DNA from: Pseudomonadota bacterium
GTDB taxonomy: Bacteria; Pseudomonadota; Gammaproteobacteria; Burkholderiales; Thiobacillaceae
DNA length: 64,000 nt
Assembly: GCA_021802555.1 (NCBI GenBank)
Contig: JAJZRU010000006.1
Location: 1 to 64,000, forward strand
Direction: 5' to 3'
The notes below the pieces were generated by a model that saw only the letters and a program-made list of their open reading frames with translations, did no database searches and had not been told where the DNA came from. Of this stretch, positions 18,205 to 29,852 are shown in pieces (the first letter of the stretch is position 1; each line of letters opens with the position of its first letter). The translations under genes were made by a program, and so were the position numbers.

Positions 18205-19595
18205 GCGCGGCCATTCCCGATTTCGCCGGAACAAAGACCCTGGTGCTCGGCTTGGGCGACACCGGCCTGTCCTGCGCCCGCTGGCTGGCGGCGCACGGTG
18301 CGGCGGTGAGCGTGGCCGACAGCCGTGAGGCGCCGCCCCATGGCGCCGCGCTTGCGCGCGAACTGCCCCAGGTGCCGCTGTACACTGGCGCGTTCGACGA
18401 TGCGCTGCTGCAAAGCGCGGATCTGCTGGTGGTGAGCCCGGGCGTGCCGTTGGCTACGCCGGCAGTGGCGCGTGCCGTGACGCAGGGCATCGAAACCGTG
18501 GGTGACGTGGAGCTGTTCGCGCGCGCCATCCATCTGCGCAACGCGCAGCGCGGCAAGACGATGAAGCTCATCGCCATCACCGGCAGCAACGGCAAGAGCA
18601 CCACCACCGCCATGACCGGCGAACTGGTGCGCGCCGCCGGCCTGCGCGCCGTGGTCGCGGGCAACATCGGCCTGCCGGTGCTGGATGCCCTGGGCGACGT
18701 CGAAGCGGGGCGCACGCCCTGGCCGGACGTCTGGGTGCTGGAGCTGTCCAGCTTCCAACTGGAAACCACTGCGAACCTGGCCGCCGACGCCGCCACGGTG
18801 CTCAATCTGAGCGAAGACCATCTCGACCGCTACGCCGGCATGGACGCCTATGCGCGCGCCAAGGCGGGCATCTTCCAGGGCGGCGGCGTGCAGGTGCTCA
18901 ACCGCGACGACGCCCGCGTCATGGCCATGCGCATCCCCGGGCGGCGCGTCATCAGCTTCGGCCTGGCGAGCCGGCCGGGAGCGGAAGAATACGGCTGCTG
19001 CGACGGCGAACTATGCCGCGGGCGCGACCAGATCATGCCGCAGAGCGATCTGCCGGTGGCCGGCCTGCACAACGTTGCCAACGCCTTGGCCGCCCTCGCC
19101 CTGGCCGACGCGGTCGGGCTGGCGCCGGAGCATGCGCTGTCCGGCCTGCTGCATTTCCACGGCTTGCCGCACCGGGTCGAGAAAGTCGGCGAGCTGGGCG
19201 GCGTCGATTTCTACGACGATTCCAAGGGCACCAACGTGGGCGCCACCGAGGCCGCGCTGTACGGCATGGGGCGCAAAGTGGTCGTCATCCTGGGCGGCGA
19301 CGGCAAGGGCCAGGACTTTACCCCGCTCCAGGCTGCCGCGGCCGCGAATGCCCGCGCAGTGGTGCTCATCGGCCGCGACGGCCCGGCCATCGGCGCCGCC
19401 ATCGCCGGGGCGGGCGTGCCCGTGGAAAGCGCGGCCACCCTGGAGGCCGCCGTGGCGCGCGCCGCCGCCCTGGCGCAGCCGGGCGACGCGGTGCTGCTCT
19501 CGCCCGCCTGCGCGAGCTTCGACATGTTCAGCAATTACGTCCATCGCGCAGAGGTGTTCCGCGCCGCGGTGGCGGCTTTGGGAGCGAGCGCATGA
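18201..19595 (+). CDS. murD: MurD, UDP-MurNAc-L-Ala:D-Glu ligase
   Basis: Ligase (464 aa) adding D-glutamate to UDP-MurNAc-alanine. N-terminal [16 protein letters not shown] binds the uridine nucleotide; the P-loop is [43 protein letters not shown] and [12 protein letters not shown] are family hallmarks. ATG overlaps the mraY stop (ATGA), and its own stop overlaps ftsW in the same way. Confidence 0.97.
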   Translation: MSAAIPDFAGTKTLVLGLGDTGLSCARWLAAHGAAVSVADSREAPPHGAALARELPQVPLYTGAFDDALLQSADLLVVSPGVPLATPAVARAVTQGIETVGDVELFARAIHLRNAQRGKTMKLIAITGSNGKSTTTAMTGELVRAAGLRAVVAGNIGLPVLDALGDVEAGRTPWPDVWVLELSSFQLETTANLAADAATVLNLSEDHLDRYAGMDAYARAKAGIFQGGGVQVLNRDDARVMAMRIPGRRVISFGLASRPGAEEYGCCDGELCRGRDQIMPQSDLPVAGLHNVANALAALALADAVGLAPEHALSGLLHFHGLPHRVEKVGELGGVDFYDDSKGTNVGATEAALYGMGRKVVVILGGDGKGQDFTPLQAAAAANARAVVLIGRDGPAIGAAIAGAGVPVESAATLEAAVARAAALAQPGDAVLLSPACASFDMFSNYVHRAEVFRAAVAALGASA

Positions 19596-20752
19596 AGCTC
19601 TACGGCGCCCAGCCCATACGCCTCACCGGCGAGCTGGACTATGGCCTGCTGTGGCTCACTTGCGGATTGCTGGGCTTCGGCCTGGTGATGGTCTACTCCG
19701 CCTCCCTGCCGACCGCCGAAGCGGCGCGCTTCACGCATTACAACGGCTATTACTACCTGATCCGCCAGAGCGTCTTCGTCGCTCTGGGCGCGGCCGCGGC
19801 GGTGGCGGTGTTCCAGATCCCCATGCGCACCTGGCAGCAGTTCGCGCCTTATCTGTTCTTGGCCGGCCTGTCGTTGCTCGCCGTGGTGCTCATTCCCGGC
19901 ATAGGCAAGAAAGTCTACGGTTCGCAGCGCTGGATCTCGCTGGGCTTCGCCAATCTGCAGCCCTCCGAATTCATGAAGCTCCTGGCCGTGCTGTACGCGG
20001 CGGACTACACCACGCGCAAGGCGGCCTTCATGAACGACCTGAAGAAGGGGTTTCTGCCCATGGCGGGCGTCATGCTGGCCACCGGGGCGCTGCTGCTGCT
20101 GGAGCCGGATTTCGGCGCTTTCGTGGTCATCGTCTGCATCGCCATGGGCATCCTGTTCCTGGGCGGACTCAATTGGCGCGTGTTCGCCGTGCTGGTGGTG
20201 GTGCTCATCATCGGCTTTGCCGTGCTGATCGTCACTTCGCCCTACCGCATGCAGCGCGTGCTGGGTTTCATGAATCCCTGGGCCGACCCTTATGGCCGCG
20301 GCTACCAGCTGGCGCACGCACTCATCGCTTTCGGGCGCGGCTCCTGGACCGGCCTGGGCCTGGGCGACAGCATCGAGAAGCTGTTTTACCTGCCCGAGGC
20401 GCAGACCGATTTTCTCATGGCCGTCATCGCCGAGGAACTCGGCTTCGTGGGGGTGCTGGCTGTGGTGCTGCTGTTCTCCTGGTTGATCGCTAAGGCTTTC
20501 CTGATCGGACGCCGCGCCGCGCGCCTGGAGCGCCATTTCAGCGCCCTCACCGCGCAGGGCCTGGCCATCTGGCTGGGCGTGCAGGGCGGCATCAACATCG
20601 GCGTGAACATGGGGCTGCTGCCCACCAAAGGGTTGACCATGCCCTTTCTCTCCTTCGGCGGCAGCGGCATCGTCGCCAACTGCATCGCCGTGGGGTTCCT
20701 GCTCAGGATCGATTGGGAGCACCGGCAGATGATGCGCGGGAAGACATTCTGA
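19592..20752 (+). CDS. ftsW: FtsW, septal peptidoglycan glycosyltransferase
   Basis: SEDS-family polymerase of 386 aa with about ten membrane helices. Conserved elements: GLVMVYSAS in the first helix, QPSEFMKL, the extracellular loop [36 protein letters not shown] (containing the catalytic aspartate region) and [16 protein letters not shown]. It polymerises lipid II at the septum with FtsI. ATGA overlaps at both ends link it to murD and, by one base, to murG. Confidence 0.96.
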   Translation: MKLYGAQPIRLTGELDYGLLWLTCGLLGFGLVMVYSASLPTAEAARFTHYNGYYYLIRQSVFVALGAAAAVAVFQIPMRTWQQFAPYLFLAGLSLLAVVLIPGIGKKVYGSQRWISLGFANLQPSEFMKLLAVLYAADYTTRKAAFMNDLKKGFLPMAGVMLATGALLLLEPDFGAFVVIVCIAMGILFLGGLNWRVFAVLVVVLIIGFAVLIVTSPYRMQRVLGFMNPWADPYGRGYQLAHALIAFGRGSWTGLGLGDSIEKLFYLPEAQTDFLMAVIAEELGFVGVLAVVLLFSWLIAKAFLIGRRAARLERHFSALTAQGLAIWLGVQGGINIGVNMGLLPTKGLTMPFLSFGGSGIVANCIAVGFLLRIDWEHRQMMRGKTF

Positions 20753-21846
20753 TGGCCGCGGCGCGCACGCTCATGATCATGGCCGGCGGCACCGGCGGCC
20801 ACGTCTATCCGGCGCTGGCCGTGGCCGAGGAACTGCGCGGGCGCGGCTGGCGCGTGGTTTGGCTGGGCACGCGGGCCGGCCTGGAAGCGCGCGTCGGGCC
20901 GCAGCACGGCTTCGACATGATCTGGCTGGCCATCGCCGGCGTGCGCGGCAAAGGCCCCGTGCGGCTCTTTCTGTTGCCTCTCGCTCTGCTGCGCGCGTTC
21001 TGGCAAAGCCTGCGCGCCATCCTTGCCTGCCGCCCCGATGTCGTGCTGGGCATGGGAGGCTATACGGCTTTTCCGGGCGGCATGATGGCCAGTCTGCTGA
21101 ACCGGCCGCTCGTGATCCACGAACAGAACAGCGTCGCCGGACTCGCCAACCGCCTGCTTGCCTGCCTGGCGCAGCGTGTGTTGACGGCTTTCCCGGACGC
21201 TTTCCAGGGGCGCGACAAGCCTATCCCCTGCCGCCGCGCGGCGGGCCTGTGGGTGGGCAATCCGGTGCGCGGCGAGATTTGCGCCGGCATGGGGGCAGCC
21301 CGCTATGCCGGGCGCACGGGGCTTCTGCGCCTGCTGGTGGTGGGCGGCAGCCTGGGCGCCGCGGCGCTCAACGAACTGGTGCCGCGCGCGCTGGCGCTCA
21401 TCCCGGCCGAGCGGCGCCCGCAAGTGATCCACCAGTCCGGCGCCAAGCATCTGGAAAGCCTCCGACAGCATTACGCCGCGGCCGGCGTGCAGGCGGAGCT
21501 CAAGGACTACATCGCCGACATGGCCTGGCATTACGACTGGTGCGACGCGGCGATCACGCGCGCCGGCGCCATGACCGTGGCCGAGCTGGCCATTGCCGGC
21601 GTGCCGGCCGTGCTGGTGCCTTTCCCCTACGCGGTGGACGATCACCAGACCGCCAACGCGCGCTATCTGGAACGGGCCGGGGCCGCCTGGCTCATGCCCC
21701 AGAGCGGGCTCACGCCGGAGCGCCTCGCCGCCCACCTTTCGGGCCTCGACCGCGCCCAGCTTGCCGTCATGGCGCAGAAGGCTCTCGCCTGTGCCCGGCC
21801 GCAGGCGACGCGCGACGTGGCCGACGTCTGCGAGGAGCTGGCATGA
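20752..21846 (+). CDS. murG: MurG, lipid II synthase (GlcNAc transferase)
   Basis: GT28 glycosyltransferase of 364 aa, peripheral on the inner membrane, converting lipid I to lipid II. N-terminal [17 protein letters not shown] is the diagnostic G-loop; [40 protein letters not shown] and [13 protein letters not shown] follow in the expected order. The start shares one base with the ftsW stop (TGATG), and the end overlaps murC (ATGA). Confidence 0.97.
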   Translation: MAAARTLMIMAGGTGGHVYPALAVAEELRGRGWRVVWLGTRAGLEARVGPQHGFDMIWLAIAGVRGKGPVRLFLLPLALLRAFWQSLRAILACRPDVVLGMGGYTAFPGGMMASLLNRPLVIHEQNSVAGLANRLLACLAQRVLTAFPDAFQGRDKPIPCRRAAGLWVGNPVRGEICAGMGAARYAGRTGLLRLLVVGGSLGAAALNELVPRALALIPAERRPQVIHQSGAKHLESLRQHYAAAGVQAELKDYIADMAWHYDWCDAAITRAGAMTVAELAIAGVPAVLVPFPYAVDDHQTANARYLERAGAAWLMPQSGLTPERLAAHLSGLDRAQLAVMAQKALACARPQATRDVADVCEELA

Positions 21847-23235
21847 AGCACGCCATCCATCATCTGCATTTCGTCGGCATCGGCGGCGCGGGCATGAGCG
21901 GCATCGCCGAGGTGCTGGCCAACCTGGGCTACACCGTGAGCGGCTCCGATCTGGCGCAAAACGCCGCCACCCGGCGCCTGCAAGCTTTGGGCGTGAAAGT
22001 GATGCAGGGCCACGCCGCGGGCTACATCAAGGATGCCGATGCCGTGGTGGTGTCCACTGCGGTGGCGGCTGACAACCCCGAGGTGATCGCGGCGCGCGAG
22101 GCGCGCATCCCCGTGGTGCCGCGCGCGCTGATGCTGGCCGAACTCATGCGCCTGAAGCAGGGCATCGCCATCGCCGGCACGCATGGCAAGACCACCACCA
22201 CCAGCCTGGTGGCGTCCTGCTTGTCGGAAGCGGGCATGGACCCGACGTTCGTCATCGGCGGGCGGCTGAACGCCGCCGGCGCCAACGCGCGCCTGGGGCG
22301 GGGCGAATTCATCGTGGTGGAGGCGGATGAATCGGACGCTTCCTTCCTGCAGCTCAATCCCGTGGTGGCGGTGGTGACCAACATCGACGCCGACCACATG
22401 GACACCTATGGCCACGACTTCGAGCGGCTCAAGCAGTCGTTCGTCGATTTTCTCCTGCGCCTGCCTTTCTACGGCCGCGCGGTGCTGTGCCTGGACGATG
22501 CCAACGTGCGCGACATTCTGCCGCGCGTGGCCAAGCCCGTCACCACCTACGGCTTCGCCCAGGATGCCGATCTGCGCGCCGAGAACGTCGCGGCCGCAGG
22601 CACCGGCATGCGCTTCGACGTGATCCAGAAGAACGGCACCACGCTGCGCTATCCCGTGGCGCTCAATGCCCCCGGCCGGCACAATGTATTGAACGCCCTT
22701 GCCGCCATCGCCGTCGCCAGTGAAGTGGGCGCGCCCCTGCCGGCCATCCTCGCCGCGCTGGCCAATTTCCGCGGCGTCGGGCGCCGCTTCCAGCGTTACG
22801 GCGACCTGTCCGCGGGCGGGGGCGGGCATTACACCCTGGTGGACGACTACGGCCACCATCCCGCGGAAATGTCCGCCACCCTCGCCGCGGCGCGCGGCGC
22901 CTTTCCCGGCCGCCGCCTGCTGCTGGCCTTCCAACCCCACCGCTACACGCGCACGCGCGACTGCTTCGAGGATTTCGTCAGGGTGCTGTCGGAGGCGGAC
23001 GGCCTGCTGCTGACTGAGGTCTACGCGGCGGGCGAGACGCCCATCGTCGCCGCCGACGGGCGCGCGCTGGCACGCGCCGTGCGCCTGGCCGGCAAGGTCG
23101 AGCCCCTGTTCGTGGAAAGCATCGACGACATGGCGGCTGCCATCGCCGCGCAGGCGAAGGACGGCGACGTGGTGCTGGTGATGGGCGCCGGCTCCATCGG
23201 CCAGGTGGCGCCGCGCCTGGCGCAGGGGCACAACC

Positions 23236-23246
<11 letters not shown>
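21843..23246 (+). CDS. murC: MurC, UDP-MurNAc:L-Ala ligase
   Basis: First amino-acid ligase of the stem peptide, 467 aa. Present are [16 protein letters not shown] (nucleotide fold), the P-loop [41 protein letters not shown] and FQPHRYTRT. It begins inside the murG stop. Its last 11 bases overlap the start of murB, a somewhat longer overlap than elsewhere in the cluster. Confidence 0.97.
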
Positions 23247-24218
<972 letters not shown>

Positions 24219-24222
<4 letters not shown>

Positions 24223-24332
24223 GTACGACGAACAAATTCGGCAAAGTAGGCGTGCAGCGCGGACACGGCGGGTGCGGAGCACCCTGGGGCGGGAAGCGCT
24301 GCGAAGCACGCCGGGGATGGGCCACGCGATGA
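24219..24332 (+). CDS. Repeat-encoded mini-ORF 1 (37 aa)
   Basis: Begins MSTTNKFGKVGV and then continues into repeat sequence rich in glycine and arginine. Its start overlaps the murB stop as ATGA, and its TGA overlaps the start of mini-ORF 2. The first 12 residues look like a normal Ddl N-terminus, so this ATG may be the original ddl start. Whether it yields a stable peptide is unknown; its main effect may be to hand ribosomes on to ddl. Confidence 0.35.
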
Positions 24333-24433
24333 AGAAATTTGGCAGAGTAGGCGTGCAGCGCGGACACGGCGGGTGCGGAGCACCTCGGGGCGGGAAGCGC
24401 TGCGAAGCACGCCGGGGAGGGGCCACGCGATGA
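24329..24433 (+). CDS. Repeat-encoded mini-ORF 2 (34 aa)
   Basis: Starts MKKFGRVGV, exactly as ddl does, then runs into GC-rich repeat and stops at a TGA that overlaps the next ATG. Preceded by GGGGATGGG. Probably a product of tandem duplication rather than a selected protein; it keeps translational coupling intact. Confidence 0.3.
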   Translation: MKKFGRVGVQRGHGGCGAPRGGKRCEARRGGATR

Positions 24434-24534
24434 AGAAATTTGGCAGAGTAGGCGTGCAGCGCGGACACGGCGGGTGCGGAGCACCTCGGGGCGGGAAGCG
24501 CTGCGAAGCACGCCGGGGAGGGGCCACGCGATGA
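24430..24534 (+). CDS. Repeat-encoded mini-ORF 3 (34 aa)
   Basis: Identical in sequence to mini-ORF 2. Preceded by GGGGAGGGG, and its TGA overlaps the true ddl start at 24531 (ATGA). Ribosomes terminating here can reinitiate on ddl. Existence of the peptide is unproven. Confidence 0.3.
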   Translation: MKKFGRVGVQRGHGGCGAPRGGKRCEARRGGATR

Positions 24535-25436
24535 AGAAATTTGGCAGAGTAGGCGTGCTCCTCGGCGGCAAATCCGCCGAGCGGGAGATTTCCCTTTTGA
24601 GCGGCAGCGCGGTCCTGGATGCGCTGGCCGGCGCCGGCGTGGACGCCCACGGCTTCGATCCCGGCGAACGCGATCTGGCCCAACTGGCGGCACAAAAATT
24701 CGACCGCGTCTTCATCGCTCTGCACGGCCGCTACGGCGAGGACGGCTGCATCCAGGGCGCCCTGGAAATGTTGGGCATTCCCTACACCGGCAGCGGCGTG
24801 ATGGCCTCCGCCATCGGCATGGACAAGTGGCGCACCAAGCTGCTGTGGCAGGCCGCGGGCCTGCCGACCCCGGCGTCGGCGCTGCTTGCGGCCGACACCG
24901 ATTTCGCCGCCGTGGCTCGGCGCTTGGGGCTGCCGCTGTTCGTCAAGCCGGCGCGCGAAGGTTCCAGCATAGGCATGAGCAAGGTGCGGCGGGCGGAGGA
25001 TCTCAAGGCCGCATGGGAGGCGGCGGCGGAATACGACGACCTGGTGCTCGCGGAAACCTTCGTCGACGGCGGGGAATACACCTGCGCCATCCTGGGCGAG
25101 CGGGCGCTGCCCCTCATACGCCTGCTGCCCAAGGGCGAGTTCTACGACTACGAGGCCAAATATTTCCGCGACGACACGGAATATCGCTGCCCGAGCGGCC
25201 TGCCTGCCGCGCAGGAGGCCGCTGTCCAGGCTTTGTGCCTGGAAGCCTTCCGCGTCGTGGGCTGCCGCGGCTGGGGGCGCGTGGACGTCATGCTGGACGC
25301 CGGCGGTGCGCCTTATCTGCTGGAAATCAACACCAGCCCGGGCATGACCAGCCACAGTCTGGTGCCTATGGCGGCCGCCACCGCCGGGCTGGATTTTGCC
25401 GGCCTGTGCCTGGCCATCCTGGAGCAGATCCTGTGA
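24531..25436 (+). CDS. ddl: Ddl, D-alanine-D-alanine ligase (DdlB position)
   Basis: ATP-grasp ligase of 301 aa making the D-Ala-D-Ala dipeptide used by Mur[20 protein letters not shown] (substrate loop with the conserved glutamate), [50 protein letters not shown] and [14 protein letters not shown] are intact. The ATG chosen follows GGGGAGGGG and starts MKKFGRVGV; longer in-frame starts lie in the tandem repeat. The enzyme therefore looks complete although its upstream junction has been rebuilt by the repeat. GTGA overlap joins it to ftsQ. Confidence 0.95.
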   Translation: MKKFGRVGVLLGGKSAEREISLLSGSAVLDALAGAGVDAHGFDPGERDLAQLAAQKFDRVFIALHGRYGEDGCIQGALEMLGIPYTGSGVMASAIGMDKWRTKLLWQAAGLPTPASALLAADTDFAAVARRLGLPLFVKPAREGSSIGMSKVRRAEDLKAAWEAAAEYDDLVLAETFVDGGEYTCAILGERALPLIRLLPKGEFYDYEAKYFRDDTEYRCPSGLPAAQEAAVQALCLEAFRVVGCRGWGRVDVMLDAGGAPYLLEINTSPGMTSHSLVPMAAATAGLDFAGLCLAILEQIL

Positions 25437-26182
25437 GAGCCCCCGTTGCCTACCAGGCCCTGCCGCTCTACAAGCTCGCCACGGCGCTGTATTTGAGCGC
25501 GGCCGTGCTGCTGCTCTACGGTGGCGCGGTATGGGTGCTGCACCGGCCGCTGTTCGCGCTCAAGAAAGTCGAAATCGTCCATCCCCTGGTGCACATCAGC
25601 ACGGCCGAGGTGCGCCGCGCGGTGGACGGCAGCGTCGCGGGGAATTTCTTCACCATCGATCTGCCGGCCGTACAGCGCGCGCTGGAGGCGCTGCCCTGGG
25701 TTGCGGGCGCTCGCGTCAGCCGCCTGTGGCCGAACACGCTGCGCGTGGTGCTGGCGGAGCGCACGCCCTATGCGCGCTGGCAGGGCGGCGGGCTGGTGAG
25801 CGACAACGGCACGGTGTTCGCCGGCGATGTGCCGGGCGATTTCCCGCTCTTCGCCGGCCCGACCGGCAGCGGCCAGGAGATGCTCGACAGTTACCGTGCC
25901 TTCCAGAACATCGTCGCGCCCCTGGGCGTGCGCATCACGGAGCTGGATTTGTCGGCGCGCCAGGCCTGGCGCATGACCTGGTCGGACGGCACCGAGCTGG
26001 CCTTGGGCCGGGTGGACGTGCCGGCGCGCCTGGCTCGCTTCGTGGCGTTGTACGGGCCGCTGGTGGCGCGCCTGAACGCCAAGCCGGTTTATGTGGATCT
26101 GCGCTATGCGGATGGATTCGCCGTGCGTCTGCCGGCGAGAACGGGGGCGGCCAGGGCCGCTTCGGGCAGGAACAAGCAATGA
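25433..26182 (+). CDS. ftsQ: FtsQ, divisome POTRA-domain protein
   Basis: Bitopic inner-membrane protein of 249 aa. One membrane helix lies at about 20-40 ([17 protein letters not shown]), then a POTRA domain (about 45-115, [20 protein letters not shown]) and the beta domain ([20 protein letters not shown]). FtsQ recruits FtsL-FtsB to the divisome. GTG start at 25433 overlaps the ddl stop; the longer frame upstream runs through ddl and is a shadow. Its stop overlaps ftsA. Confidence 0.95.
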   Translation: MRAPVAYQALPLYKLATALYLSAAVLLLYGGAVWVLHRPLFALKKVEIVHPLVHISTAEVRRAVDGSVAGNFFTIDLPAVQRALEALPWVAGARVSRLWPNTLRVVLAERTPYARWQGGGLVSDNGTVFAGDVPGDFPLFAGPTGSGQEMLDSYRAFQNIVAPLGVRITELDLSARQAWRMTWSDGTELALGRVDVPARLARFVALYGPLVARLNAKPVYVDLRYADGFAVRLPARTGAARAASGRNKQ

Positions 26183-27411
26183 AACAACGCGACCTCAGAA
26201 ATCTCATCGTCGGCCTGGACATCGGCACGTCCAAGATCGCCTGCATCGTCGCCGAAGCGCTCCCCGACGGCGGCGTCGAGGTGGCCGGCTTCGGCTCGCA
26301 CCCCTCGCGCGGCCTGCGCCGCGGCGTCGTGGTCAACATCGAGGCCACGGTCACGGCCATCCAGCGCGCCCTGGAGGAGGCCGAGCTGATGGCCGACTGC
26401 AAGGTGCGCGAAGTCTACACCGGCATCGCCGGCAGCCATATCAAGAGCTTCAACAGCCACGGCATGGTGGCCATCAAGGACAAGGAGATCGGCCAGTTCG
26501 ACGTCGACCGCGTGGTGGACACGGCGCGCGCGGTCAACATTCCCATGGATCAGCAGATCCTGCACACCATCCCGCAGGAGTTCGTGGTGGACGGCCAGGA
26601 AGACGTGCGCGATCCGCTGGGCATGAGCGCGGTGCGCCTGGAGGTCAAGGTGCACATCGTCACCGGGGCGGTGTCGGCGGCGCAGAACATCGTCAAATGC
26701 GTGCGCCGCTGCGGCCTGGAGGCGCGCGACCTGGTGCTGCAGCCGCTCGCCTCCAGCCTGGCGGTGCTCACCGAGGACGAAAAGGAGCTGGGCGTATGCC
26801 TGGTGGACATCGGCGGCGGCACCACGGACATCGCCGTGTTCGCCGGCGGCGCCATCCGCCACACCGCGGTGATCGCCGTGGCCGGCGACCAGGTCAACAA
26901 CGACATCGCCGTGGCCCTGCGCACCCCGCCCAGGGAGGCGGAGGACATCAAGATCCGCCACGGCTGCGCCCTGCGCCAGCTGGCCGACGCGCGCGACATG
27001 ATCGAGGTGCCCGGCATCGGCGACCGCCCGCCGCGCCAGTTGTCGCGCCAGACGCTGGCCGAATTCATCGAGCCGCGCATGGAGGAACTGTATCAGCTGG
27101 TGCAGGCCGAACTGCGCCGCTCCGGTTTCGAGGAGATGCTGTCCTCCGGCATCGTCATCACCGGCGGCTCGGCCGCCATGCAGGGCATGGTGGAGCTGGG
27201 CGAGGAAGTCTTCCACGCGCCCGTGCGGCTGGGCTATCCGCGCCTGCAAGGGCTGCCGGAGAACCTCAGAACGCCGCGCTACGCCACGGCGGTCGGCCTG
27301 CTCATGGCCGGCCTGGAGGCGCGCGGCAAGGACAACCCGGTGAAGCTTACCGCCGGCAGCATGAAGGAGATCTTCGAGCGCATGAAGTCATGGTTCAAGA
27401 ACAGTTTTTAG
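26179..27411 (+). CDS. ftsA: FtsA, actin-like membrane tether of the Z ring
   Basis: Actin-fold ATPase of 410 aa. GLDIGTSKIACIV is phosphate loop 1, LVDIGGGTTDIAVF phosphate loop 2, and ITGGSAAMQG lies in the second lobe. The C-terminus MKEIFERMKSWFKNSF is the amphipathic membrane-targeting helix. FtsA binds the FtsZ C-terminal peptide and activates the divisome. ATGA overlap with ftsQ; 94 bases separate it from ftsZ. Confidence 0.97.
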   Translation: MKQRDLRNLIVGLDIGTSKIACIVAEALPDGGVEVAGFGSHPSRGLRRGVVVNIEATVTAIQRALEEAELMADCKVREVYTGIAGSHIKSFNSHGMVAIKDKEIGQFDVDRVVDTARAVNIPMDQQILHTIPQEFVVDGQEDVRDPLGMSAVRLEVKVHIVTGAVSAAQNIVKCVRRCGLEARDLVLQPLASSLAVLTEDEKELGVCLVDIGGGTTDIAVFAGGAIRHTAVIAVAGDQVNNDIAVALRTPPREAEDIKIRHGCALRQLADARDMIEVPGIGDRPPRQLSRQTLAEFIEPRMEELYQLVQAELRRSGFEEMLSSGIVITGGSAAMQGMVELGEEVFHAPVRLGYPRLQGLPENLRTPRYATAVGLLMAGLEARGKDNPVKLTAGSMKEIFERMKSWFKNSF

Positions 27412-27505
27412 GGCTGCCCCCTGGGCGGCGTGGCGCAGCGGGGCAAGGGTTCAGATCCGGCGACCCGGTTTGAATGCAGTCGTGATTAACCGAAGGAGAG
27501 AGTGA

Positions 27506-28666
27506 ATGGCCAATATGTTTGAGTTGATGGACGAGCAGACCCAGGACGCGGTGATCAAGGTCATCGGCGTGGGCGGGTGCGGCGGCAACGCCGTGGATCA
27601 CATGATTTCTTCCGGGCTGACGGGGGTGGAATTCATCGCCATCAACACCGACGCCCAGGCGCTCAAGCGCAACCAGGCCAAGGTCCAGCTGCAGCTGGGC
27701 TCGGGCGTGACCAAGGGCCTGGGCGCCGGCGCCAATCCGGAAATCGGCCGCGAGGCCGCGCTGGAGGACCGCGAGCGCATCGCCGAGATGATCGACGGCG
27801 CGGACATGCTGTTCGTCACCGCCGGCATGGGCGGCGGCACCGGCACGGGTGCCGCGCCCGTGGTGGCCGAAGTGGCCAAGGAGCTGGGCATCCTCACCGT
27901 GGCGGTGGTGACCAAGCCCTTCGCCTTCGAGGGCAAGCGCGTGCGCGCGGCCAACGCCGGCATCGAAGCGCTGGCGCGCCATGTCGATTCCCTCATCATC
28001 ATTCCCAACGACAAGCTCATGCAGGTGCTGGGCGAGGACGTGTCCATGCTGGACGCCTTCAAGGCCGCCAACAATGTGCTGCACGGCGCCGTGGGCGGCA
28101 TCGCCGAAGTCATCAACTGCCCCGGCCTGGTCAACGTCGATTTCGCCGACGTGCGCACGGTGATGAGCGAGATGGGCATGGCCATGATGGGCTCGGCCAG
28201 CGCCAGCGGCGAACACCGCGCCAAGACCGCTGCCGAGCAGGCCGTCGCCAGCCCGCTGCTGGAAGACGTGAACCTGAACGGCGCGCGCGGCATCCTGGTC
28301 AACATCACCGCTTCCTCCAACATCAAGATGCGCGAGGTGCACGAGGTGATGAACACCATCAAGGCTTACAGCGCCGACGAGGCCACGGTGATCGTCGGCC
28401 AGGTGATCGACGAGAGCATGGAGGAGAACCTGCGCGTCACCATGGTGGCGACCGGCCTGGGCAACCCGGTGGCGCGCACCCAGTCCAAGCCCATGCATGT
28501 CGTGGTGCGCAACGGCACCGACAACCAGCCCATGGCCATGGGAGGGGACGACGCGGACATGCCCAACGTCATGCGCAGCCGCCGCCAGCAGACGGTGCAG
28601 GCGATGGTGGAATCGGGCGTGGAGATGCTCGACATCCCGGCCTTCCTGCGCAAGCAGGCCGACTGA
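27506..28666 (+). CDS. ftsZ: FtsZ, tubulin-like division GTPase
   Basis: 386 aa. GTP-binding tubulin signature GGGTGTGAAPVVAE at about 109-122, the T7 synergy loop NVDFADVRTVM, and the C-terminal peptide DIPAFLRKQ that binds FtsA and ZipA. A variable linker of about 30 residues precedes the peptide. The ATG follows AAGGAGAG. The 94-base gap after ftsA, containing this strong site, allows FtsZ to be made in excess over FtsA. Confidence 0.98.
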   Translation: MANMFELMDEQTQDAVIKVIGVGGCGGNAVDHMISSGLTGVEFIAINTDAQALKRNQAKVQLQLGSGVTKGLGAGANPEIGREAALEDRERIAEMIDGADMLFVTAGMGGGTGTGAAPVVAEVAKELGILTVAVVTKPFAFEGKRVRAANAGIEALARHVDSLIIIPNDKLMQVLGEDVSMLDAFKAANNVLHGAVGGIAEVINCPGLVNVDFADVRTVMSEMGMAMMGSASASGEHRAKTAAEQAVASPLLEDVNLNGARGILVNITASSNIKMREVHEVMNTIKAYSADEATVIVGQVIDESMEENLRVTMVATGLGNPVARTQSKPMHVVVRNGTDNQPMAMGGDDADMPNVMRSRRQQTVQAMVESGVEMLDIPAFLRKQAD

Positions 28667-28693
28667 GCCGCGCACCGGCGCCTGCGGTCCCGG

Positions 28694-28730
28694 GCTGCGG
28701 GATGCGGACTCTCTCCCCGCATCCCGCAGC
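28694..28730 (+). terminator. Strong hairpin between ftsZ and lpxC
   Basis: Perfect 14-bp stem (arms 28694-28707 and 28717-28730) with a 9-base loop, 28 bases after the ftsZ stop. No T-run follows, so it may act as an mRNA stabiliser or a partial terminator rather than a classical intrinsic terminator. Confidence 0.55.
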
Positions 28731-28746
28731 GGGCCCGCCTGCCGCC

Positions 28747-28775
28747 TTGGAGGCGGCGCGCCGGGCGATTAAAAT
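28747..28775 (+). promoter_or_regulatory. Promoter of lpxC, possibly leaderless
   Basis: TTGGAG (28747-28752), 17 bases, TAAAAT (28770-28775). The expected start site is at about 28782, which is the A of the lpxC ATG. No Shine-Dalgarno sequence is seen before that ATG, so a leaderless transcript is likely. Confidence 0.5.
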
Positions 28776-28781
28776 AGCGGC

Positions 28782-29693
28782 ATGATACGTCAGCGCACCC
28801 TGAAGAATTTGATCCGCGCCACCGGCGTGGGACTGCACACCGGCGTCAAGGTGGAGATGACCCTGCGCCCGGCGGCGGAGAACATCGGCATCCTGTTTCG
28901 CCGCATCGACCTCGATCCGCCCGCCGACATCCCGGTCGATCCCTATCGCATCACCGATACGCGGCTGTGCTCCGCCCTGGAAGGCCCCGTGGCCAAGGTG
29001 TCCACGGTGGAGCACCTCATGTCGGCGCTCGCCGGCCTGGGAGTCGACAACGTGGTGATCGACCTCGACGGCCCGGAAGTGCCCATTCTGGACGGCTCGG
29101 CGGCGCCCTTCGTGTTCCTGCTGCAATCGGCCGGCATCGTCGAGCAGGCCGCGCCCAAGCAGTATCTGCGGGTGCTCAAGCCCATTGTCGTAGAGGAGGG
29201 GGACAAGCGGGTCAGCCTCGCGCCTTACAACGGCTTCCGCCTCGAATTCACCATCGACTTCGACCATCCGGTGTTCGAGCGCACCGGCAAGACCGCCGTG
29301 GTGGACTTCGGCGAAACGTCCTACATCAAGGAAGTGGCGCGCGCGCGCACCTTCGGCTTCATGCAGGAAGTGGAATATCTGCGCAGCAACGGCCTGGCCC
29401 TGGGCGGCAGCCTGGACAATGCCATCGTGGTGGACGACTACCGCGTGCTCAATGCCGACGGCCTGAGATATGAGGACGAGTTCGTCAAGCACAAGATGCT
29501 GGATGCGATCGGCGATCTCTATGTCCTGGGCAAGCCCATCCTTGGCCTTTATGAAGCACACAAATCCGGCCACGCCCTCAACAACCGGCTGCTGCGTACC
29601 CTGCTGGAAGATGCCCAGGCCTGGGAAATCGTCAGCTTCGCGGCGGAAGAGGCGCCGCCCGCCATCCAGCGCTGGCACGCGCAGCCGGCCTGA
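28782..29693 (+). CDS. lpxC: LpxC, UDP-3-O-acyl-GlcNAc deacetylase
   Basis: Zinc amidase (303 aa) catalysing the committed step of lipid A synthesis. Starts [21 protein letters not shown], typical of the family. Zinc ligands and catalytic residues are seen in [22 protein letters not shown] (HKxxD) and the C-terminal GHALNNRLL. The gene lies after ftsZ as in most proteobacteria, but a hairpin and its own promoter suggest separate transcription. The short C-terminal tail may be the FtsH degradation signal; this is inferred. Confidence 0.97.
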   Translation: MIRQRTLKNLIRATGVGLHTGVKVEMTLRPAAENIGILFRRIDLDPPADIPVDPYRITDTRLCSALEGPVAKVSTVEHLMSALAGLGVDNVVIDLDGPEVPILDGSAAPFVFLLQSAGIVEQAAPKQYLRVLKPIVVEEGDKRVSLAPYNGFRLEFTIDFDHPVFERTGKTAVVDFGETSYIKEVARARTFGFMQEVEYLRSNGLALGGSLDNAIVVDDYRVLNADGLRYEDEFVKHKMLDAIGDLYVLGKPILGLYEAHKSGHALNNRLLRTLLEDAQAWEIVSFAAEEAPPAIQRWHAQPA

Positions 29694-29724
29694 CGCCGCG
29701 CCGGCGGCTACAAATTCATTAAAT

Positions 29725-29743
29725 AAGACTTAATCGTCTTTTA
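29725..29743 (+). terminator. Weak AT-rich hairpin after lpxC
   Basis: AAGAC (29725-29729) and GTCTT (29736-29740) pair around TTAATC and are followed by TTATT. A short stem in an AT-rich stretch; possible terminator of lpxC transcription. Confidence 0.35.
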
Positions 29744-29789
29744 TTGGCAACATCCGAAAACATGGATAGATCTGTGCGCGCCGTCGATG

Positions 29790-29818
29790 TTGACTGTGCG
29801 CAACAATGGGTTATTAAT
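29790..29818 (+). promoter_or_regulatory. Candidate promoter of the cytochrome-DUF302 operon
   Basis: TTGACT (29790-29795), 17 bases, ATTAAT (29813-29818). A 6-bp inverted repeat ATATAT-CGAA-ATATAT follows at 29823-29838, possibly an operator or leader hairpin. If used, transcription starts downstream of the ATG at 29787, arguing for the GTG start at 29853. Confidence 0.4.
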
Positions 29819-29852
29819 ACACATATATCGAAATATATTTGATGGCAAATCC

